Below are positions 57,761 through 64,000 of a stretch of 64,000 bases of DNA, piece after piece. Location of the stretch: assembly GCF_019175385.1 (NCBI RefSeq), contig NC_083344.1, positions 64,046,782 to 64,110,781 on the forward strand. Reading direction: 5' to 3'. The position numbers were made by a program, and so were the translations under genes. Under the pieces are notes generated by a model that ran no database searches, was not told the DNA's origin, and worked only from the letters and a program-made list of their open reading frames with translations. Positions within the stretch are counted from its first letter, which is position 1, and each line of letters opens with the position of its first letter. The stretch is from Lycium barbarum. Its lineage: Eukaryota > Streptophyta > Magnoliopsida > Solanales > Solanaceae.

Positions 57761-58637
57761 CGTAACACTCCGTAGATCCGAGTTAAGTACGAAAGTGTCT
57801 TGGAGAATTGGACTTTACTGTTTTTGTCAAATGTAAAATATGGCCAGAGTTTACGGCCCGTATTTTGAAATATAACCCGTATTTCTGGACGTATTTCACC
57901 TATTCCCTAAGACTGCTCATTGTTTTCATTATTGTTAAATACGGCCACAGAATAGGGCCCGTATTTTGAATTACGGTCCATATTCCTGGTCGTATTTCAC
58001 CAGCCGCCAGCTGTGTATATAAATAGTGGGATTCCGTTAATTTTATGAATTTTTCTCATTCTCATAAACCCTAAGGACGAAAACCTTTTCTCGAAGTCGC
58101 CAAACCTTAAGGTTTGCAAAGTAATCCTTCTCAAGGTGACTCATGCTAGGGTTTTGGGTGTTCTTCGTTGTAAAAGTAAATTGTTGAATTACGTAAGGCA
58201 TAATTAAGGTATGTCTCTTTTGAAAATCTTATTTTGGAATGCATGAATTCTTTTCAGAAGTTCTTTATTGAATAGAAAGGTGAACTTCTCATATTTTGAA
58301 ACCCTAATTTAGGTTTTTATCATGGTTGGTGTGTGTGAGGGGGCAAGCCCACATTAGACCTTAATTATGCTATACCCTATTCATGTATATATGATCCCAA
58401 CTGTTTTTCCTCTATAAGAGATGATCAATAATAAGGGTTAATGGTTGGTAATGAGGTTTTCATGAGAAACTATGACAATTGAACCTTGTTTAAGGAAGTG
58501 GAAAGGTTTTCAAGATTATCAATGAAACGACGTATCTTTGTAATGACATGATGAACTTAAATGCTAATTGATGATGTGACTACCTTGAGATAAATTGTGA
58601 ATCGGCTTCTATGCTATGAACTTTGTTGTTGTGTTTG

Positions 58638-58790
58638 GCCTAGCTACTCGGGAGGAAGGGTAGTCACTATGGATCCTAGTGTGGTAATTGCCTAGCCATT
58701 CAGGAGGAAGAGTGGCCATTACCGGGTTCTGTACCCAAAGTGAAGTTTATGCCTAGCTATTCGGGAGGAAGGATAGCCACCGAGAATTAC
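58638..58790 (+). repeat. Tandem repeat of 52-61 bp, three copies
   Basis: Units start at 58638, 58690 and 58751, each with GCCTAGC(T/C)A(C/T)TC(G/A)GGAGGAAG. Confidence 0.8.
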
Positions 58791-58818
58791 ATGTTCCGGT
58801 GTGGTGCGCTGTGACTAG

Positions 58819-59100
58819 GAGCCTGTTTGGATGGGCTTAAAAAAAGCAGCTTATAAGCTGAAAACAGCTTATAAGTCAAAAAAAAAAATAAGTTAGGGTA
58901 GCCCAACTTATTTTTTGTGGCTTATAAGCTGTTTTCAGCTTATAAGCTGCTTTAGATAAGTTAAGCCAAAAGGGCCTAATTATTGTTTTGGACATATTTT
59001 AAGCACCAAATGACTTTAAGCTGGCCAGCCAAACACTCAAAAAGCTGAAAACAGCTTATAAGCTGTTTTGAGCAACTTATAAGTCAATCCAAACGGGCCC
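58819..59100. mobile_element. MITE inserted in the E LTR
   Basis: About 280 bp, noncoding, with terminal inverted repeats (AGCCTGTTTGGATGGGCTTA left; the right end read in reverse is GGCCCGTTTGGATTGACTTA). Inside are several AGCTTATAAGCT palindromes. CTAGG occurs at both edges, but a clean 8-bp or 3-bp duplication is not seen, so the superfamily is uncertain; hAT-like is my best guess. Confidence 0.75.
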
Positions 59101-59886
59101 TAGGGAACCTCTATGGTCATCCCTTCGATGTGCTTGATTCTCGAGCCTGTATTGGCATATGTGATATTCTTATTTTCTCATGGAATTGTTGTTGTTAATT
59201 ATGATCAATTGAAAGGCATATTTGAAGTTGTACCTTAATAAGAGGCCTTATAATCGGTTTTGATAATTCTTATTGAGATACAAAAACTAAATAACTGTTC
59301 TTACATTGGTTTCACATGTTTTTCAGGACTGATTTCTTTATGTATTATTGTACTCTATTTTCTTATTACTTATTGTCCCCGAGGCACTCACTGAGTACGA
59401 AGTACTCAGGCATACCATTGTTGTTTTTTATGGTATGTTAAGTAACGGAGGAGAGCAGGTTCTTGATACTCCGGGCATTTAGGAAGGACTTGCTATTGCT
59501 ACTGATTTGGTGAGCCCACACGTTCATTCATGGGACACCCTATTTTTTTGTTTATTCATTATATTATTTTTCTGAGCTGCGTCCCGATGAGTCAAACTAT
59601 TATTCCTTTATCTTAGAAGCTCCATATCATACATTCTTGTGGCTAGTTGTTGAGTTATTATTAACTCTCGGGCACGTTATTATGTTTGACTAAGTATTTG
59701 ATTAATAAAGACTTCCGCTGATTTAATTCATATATTCATGATTTGTTTACATTTCTTTTATAAACTGTTGGAGGCGAATATTGAACGTGATGGGTTCATG
59801 TATTATTATTGCATTTCTTAGGTTCTTTCGATGTTGTCCATGACGTCGGATGCCAGTCACGTCTGGGTAGGTTTTTGGGCATGATA

Positions 59887-61109
59887 CCGCACCAGCTCAG
59901 CCAGCGGCAGTACCAGTTCTACCAAGAGCTGCAGCTGCTCAGGGTATACCAGATGCTATGGCACAAGTGCTAAATTGGTTGTACGGGTTAGCATAGGCCG
60001 GAGCAATACCAGCCGGTCTAGCAGGTAAGGGCGCAGGAGTGGCACCTCGCTTGGAGGAATTTTCTAGTTTTGAGGCCTTTTCGAGGCTAGTTGCAGGGCC
60101 GGTAATGACCAGCGAGGAGCATGATCTATTTTTAAGGTTCACTAAAATGAATCCTCCTGTGTTCTATGGTACTGAGTCAGAGGATGCATATGAGTTCATC
60201 ATCGAATGTCACGATAGGCTCCATAAGATGGGGGCTGTGGAAAAGTACGGTGTAGAGTTTGTGACCTTCTAGTTCTTGAGTGATGCCAAGCTATGGTGGA
60301 GGGCATATGTGGAGTGCAGGCCAGCTGGGTCTCCTCCGTTGACTTGGGTTAAGTTCTATTATATGTTTTTGGATAAGTATGTCCCGCGTGCTCTGAGGGA
60401 CTGAAGGAAGGATGAGTTTCCTACTACTTATCAGGGGAACTCGTCTGTTGCTATGTACGAGTCCCGTTTCCACTCCATGTCCCGATATGCTCTTCAGTTG
60501 CTGCGCTCTAAGGGAGAGAGGATCCGGCGGTTCGTGAAGGGTTTGAACACTGGATTTCAGCTATCATCACTTCAGTTTGTAGCCACTGAGGCTTCATTGT
60601 AGGAGGTAGTGGAGCGTGTCCGTGTTGTTGAGGGCATTAAGTAGGAGAGTCATGTGAAGCAGGTAGAGAAGAAGTCCTGAAGGAGTGGGATTTTTAGCAA
60701 CTCCTTCTCGAGGGGTCAGAGTTTGCAGGTACATTCAGGGCGTCCAGTTCAGTCTGCGATGCAGGTGTCAGCTAGGGGTCCATCAGGGGAAAACTATCAA
60801 GCTTCCGGACAGTATGGAGGCTATACTGATTTATCAGCTTCTGTTCAGCGACATACGCTGGACCGTGCTTGTTTCGAGTGTGGTAAGATGGGGCATATTA
60901 GGAGGTATTGCCCTAGACTTAGAGCTCTGTTTGCACCAGATCGAGGTGGTAAAGACGGTGCACCGGCAGGGCGAGGCGGCCACACCTCGGGAAGGGGTGG
61001 TGCCCAGCCTAACCGAGGCGGTCCCCAGGCTGTAGAGGCAGACATCTGCTCGGCAGGGGTGGGGCTCAGACTGGTCATGGTAATCACATTGGTTCACAGT
61101 ATATAGAAG
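59887..61109 (+). pseudogene. Gag of element F
   Basis: Reads in one frame from the E junction with stops at about 59994, 60270, 60402, 60601, 60642 and 60678. The stops replace Gln, Arg or Trp codons. The start and first part are missing. The capsid domain is seen from DAMAQVLNWL through FYGTESEDAYEFIIECHDRLHKMG, DAKLWWRAYV and MYESRFHSMSRYALQLL. After a Gln/Ser-rich linker comes one zinc knuckle, CFECGKMGHIRRYC (CX2CX4HX4C), at about 60871-60912, and a Gly/Arg-rich tail. The protein would coat the RNA, but this copy cannot make it in full. Confidence 0.85.
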
Positions 61110-61640
61110 GGCACAATAATTTGTACGCTTTCCCATGTAGACCCGAGGCTGAGGCCTCCGATGCGGTTATCACAAGTATTATCTCAATTTATTACCGGAT
61201 GTCTTCTGTTTTATTTGATCCCGGCTCTACTTTTTCTTATGTGCCTACATATTTTACTGTGGGTCTTGATATGATGTGTGATACCCTTGATGCCACTATT
61301 TATGTATCTACTCTGGTTAGGGATTCTATGGTGGTGGATAGCGTCTACTTTTCTTGTGCAATTACTTTTATGGGGTATAGTACCTGGGCGGATTTGATGA
61401 TCTTAGACATGGTAGATTTTGATGTTATTCTGGGCATGAGTTAGTTGTCCCCGCATTATGCAATTCATAATTGTCACACTAAGACTGTTACCTTAGCTAT
61501 GCTCGGGGCACCTAGACTCGAGTGGAAGACTAACCTTAGTCCCCTCCCTAAGAAAGTTATATCCTTTGTTCATGCTAGGAAGCTAGCAGAGAAGTGTTAT
61601 CTAGCTTATTTGGCACATATTCGTGATACCAGTGCAGATA
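61110..61640 (+). pseudogene. Protease of element F
   Basis: A new frame relative to gag opens at 61121 (MYAFPCRPEAEASDAV). The active site VLFDPGSTFSYVP is intact and the conserved block is MVDFDVILGM. A TAG at 61442 replaces a Trp codon in this block; the frame then continues to the RT linker. The downstream half (ARKLAEKCYLAYLAHIRD) matches the usual chromovirus spacer. It would process the polyprotein. The gag-to-protease change of frame, near 61108, is best read as a small indel. Confidence 0.8.
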
Positions 61641-63296
61641 CTCAATGTATTGATTCGATTCCAGTAGTACGCGAGTTTGTAAATATGTTCCCCGTGGACT
61701 TTCCTAGTATGCCACCAGATTGTGGCATTGATTTAAGGATCGATTTAGACCCAGGGACTCGTCCTATCTCTATCCCACCTTATAGAATGGCACTAGCAGA
61801 ACTCAGAGAAATGAAAGAGCCGTTGCAAGATCTTTTTAATAAAGGGATTATTCGCCCGAGTGCCTTTTCTTAAGGTGCTCCTATGTTGTTCGTTAAGAAG
61901 AAGGACAGTTCTATGCGCATGTGTATTGATTACCATAACTGAATAAGGTAACTGTCCGAAATAAGTATCCCATTCCTCATATTGATGTCTTGTTTGATCA
62001 TCTACAGGGAGCTTTTGTGTTCTCAAAATTGACGTAAGGTCAGGGTATCATCAATTGAAGATTCGGGGGGAGGATGTTCCCAAAACAGCTTTTCGAACCA
62101 GGTATGGGTACTATGAGTTCTTGGTTTTGTATTTCGAGCATACTAATGCCCCAGCTGCGTTCATGGATCTGATGAACAGTGTGTTTAAGCCCTATTTGGA
62201 CTCTTTCATAATAGTATTCATTGATGATATCCTAGTGTACTCTAGAAGTAAGGAGGAGCATGAGAAACATTTGAGAATTTGTCTTGGGGTACTGCGGGAG
62301 AAGGAGTTGTATGATAAATTCTCCAAGTGTGAATTCTGGTTGTCCTTTGTGTCATTTTTGGGGCATGTTATTTCGAATGAAGGTAGTATAGTGGATCCTC
62401 AGAAAATTCAGGAAGTCAGGGAATGGGCTAGGCCCACATCAGTGACCGAGATCCGTAGTTTTGTGGGTCTGACTAGTTACTATCGTCGGTTTGTGAAAGG
62501 GTTTGTCTCTGTTACTTCTCATTTGACCCGCTTAACTCAGAAGGAGGTACCGTCTCAGTGGTCCGACGAGTGTGAGGAGAGCTTTCAAAAACTCAAGACA
62601 TTGTTGACTATAACACCGATTCTAGCATTGCCCGTGAAGGGCAAGGATTTTGTTGTTTATTGTGATGCTTCACGTTCTGGTTTGGGAGCTATTTTGATGC
62701 AGGAAAAAAAGTCGATTGCTTATGCTTCTCGGCAGTTGAAAGTGCATAAGAAAAACTATCCTACTCATGATCTAGAGTTGGCAGCGGTGGTGTTTCCGTT
62801 GAAAATCTGGAGGCACTACTTGTATGGTGTCCATTGTGAGGTGTACACAGACCATCACAACTTGCAACATGTGTTCACTCAGAGGGATCTAAACTCTAGG
62901 CAGCGGAGATGGATGGAAATGCTGAAAGACTATGACATCATCATTCTGTATCGTTCTGATAAGGAAAATGTAGTGGCTGACGCTTTGAGCAGGAAGTCGG
63001 CTAGTATGGAAAGTTTGGCTCGTTTGATTTCTTCGAACCGTCCGTTGGCTAGAGAGGTTCAGACTCTGGCTAACAGTTTTATAAGGATGGATATTTCTAA
63101 CACAAGTAGGGTGCTGGCTTATGTTGAGGCTCGGTCATCATTTCTGGAGCAGATTAAGGCTAAGCAGTTCGAAGATGCTAAGCTGTGCAAAATTCGTGAC
63201 AAGGTGTTGCATGGTGAGGCCAAGGAGGCCGTGATTGATGGGGAAGGCGTGCTACGAATGAAAGGGCGTGTATGTATGCCACGTGTGGCGATTTGA
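61641..63296 (+). pseudogene. Reverse transcriptase and RNase H of element F
   Basis: The linker and RT start ([19 protein letters not shown]) end at a stop at 61871 where PWGAP is usual. After two small frameshifts (near 61938 and 62030) a frame of 413 residues is open from about 62055; its apparent TTG start is only where the frame resumes. It shows [13 protein letters not shown], the FIDD catalytic pair with ILVYSRS, the connection ([15 protein letters not shown]), then RNase H with [15 protein letters not shown] and [12 protein letters not shown]. The first RT Asp is readable just upstream, before the Val-Arg-Ser-Gly-Tyr motif. Both catalytic domains look chemically intact. Confidence 0.86.
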
Positions 63297-64000
63297 TCAA
63301 GACCATTCTGACAGAGGCTCATAGTTCGAGGAATTCTATTCATCCTGGCGCTACTAAGATTTATCGTAATTTGAGGCAACATTACTGGTGAACTAGGATG
63401 AAGCGTGACATAGTAGAGTTTGTTGCTTAGTGTCTGAATTTCCAACAGGTGAAGTATGAACATCAGAAACCTGGGGTACACTTCAGAGGATGCCCATTCC
63501 TGAGTGGAAGTGGGAAATAATAGCCATGGATTTCGTGGTGGGTCTTCCGAAGATGCTAGGGAAGTTTGACTCTATCTGGGTTATTGTTGACATTTTGACT
63601 AAGTCTGCCCACTTTATTCCGGTGAAGATAACTTATGATACGAAGAAATTGGCTAAAGTCTACATTCGTAAGGTGCTTAGGCTTCACGGGGTTCCTATCT
63701 CCACCGTGTCCGACAGGGGCACCACGTTCACATCCAAGTTTTGGGAGTGTTTGCATGAGGAGTTGGGTACAAAGTTCGATCTTAGTATAACCTTCCACTC
63801 TCAGACTGACGGGCAGTTTGAGCGGACTATTCAGGTTCTTGAGGATATGCTTTGTGCCTGTGTGATAGACTTTGGTGGGCATTAGGATCAATTCTTTCCT
63901 CTGGCCGAATATGCATGCAATAATAGCTACCACTCGAGTATTGATATGGCCCCATTTGAGGCGTTGTATGGAAGGATGTGTAGGTCTCCTATTAGATGGT
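63297..64000 (+). pseudogene. Integrase of element F, cut by window edge
   Basis: The zinc region (HSSRNSIHPG, then CLNFQQ where CPNCQQ is usual) has stops at about 63389 and 63428 and lost one Cys. From 63490 the core is open for 131 residues: Asp in AMDFVVGLP, Asp in VSDRGTTF and Glu in GQFERT, with 35 residues between the last two. A TAG at 63883 (TGG expected) ends this piece; the frame goes on (AEYACNNSYHSSIDMAPFEALYGR) to the edge of the window. The C-terminal part and any chromodomain are outside. Confidence 0.85.

Larger units (their letters stand above)
37001..59886 (+). mobile_element. Element E: chromovirus interrupted by composite C
   Basis: 5' LTR remnant (37001-37621), primer site, gag (37849-39014), then element C (39015-54227), then protease, RT, RNase H, integrase with chromodomain (54233-57645) and a 3' LTR (57761-59886). 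The two LTRs match from 37001 = 59268 onward. The first ~1.5 kb of the 5' LTR is missing, replaced by the chimeric LTR. Its right end lies in the gag gene of F. Confidence 0.88.
57761..59886 (+). repeat. 3' LTR of element E
   Basis: Starts CGTAACACTCCG, probably a T-to-C change of TGTAACACTCC, and ends GGGCATGATA. Contains two related stretches with TACGGCCCGTATTTT-type words (57843-58000), a TATA box TATATAAATA at 58016-58025, a tandem repeat (58638-58790) and a MITE. The last 620 bp match the 5' remnant. Confidence 0.85.
59887..64000 (+). mobile_element. Element F: chromovirus, right part, continues off window
   Basis: Starts inside gag where E inserted. Gag, protease, RT, RNase H and part of integrase follow in order; no LTR is reached. 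Sequence differs clearly from B, D and E. Its left part is not found next to the E 5' LTR. Confidence 0.85.

Overview
This window is intergenic plant chromatin built almost entirely of nested LTR retrotransposons; I find no host gene, tRNA gene or CRISPR. Athila-type and chromodomain-bearing Tekay/Del-type Ty3/gypsy elements, initiator-Met primer sites and LTRs starting TGTTATATCCC or TGTTACATCC point to a flowering plant, most likely a nightshade (Solanaceae). That last step is inference.

Layout. (1) 1-18478: an Athila-type element on the minus strand; its 5' LTR is at 17121-18478 and its 3' LTR lies off the left edge. It carries gag-protease, RT/RNase H, integrase and a third ORF, all damaged. 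It is split at 6552-14560 by element A, a non-autonomous LTR element with a perfect GCTTC target duplication. (2) 18479-26258: element B, a Tekay-type chromovirus whose 5' LTR received the Athila element. B itself sits inside the gag gene of (3) element D (26259-32281). (4) 32282-37000: a junkyard of LTR pieces, two in minus orientation and one chimeric in plus. (5) 37001-59886: element E, a chromovirus interrupted by C (39015-54227), a composite LTR-internal-LTR-internal-LTR structure flanked by a GGATA target duplication. (6) 59887-64000: the right part of element F, a chromovirus whose gag received E and which runs off the right edge.

Insertion order from the nesting is D, then B, then Athila, then A; separately F, then E, then C. 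C is the youngest by LTR similarity.

The most interesting system is the pair of non-autonomous families A and C. Neither encodes gag-pol, but both keep a methionine-tRNA primer site, a leader hairpin shared with the coding element B, a hairpin plus polypurine tract at the 3' end, and an internal segment recognisable as 5S ribosomal RNA gene sequence. The LTRs of several families also share two hairpins whose stems change on both sides. The picture is of parasitic elements mobilised by chromovirus proteins and carrying a captured 5S module with polymerase III promoter remnants.
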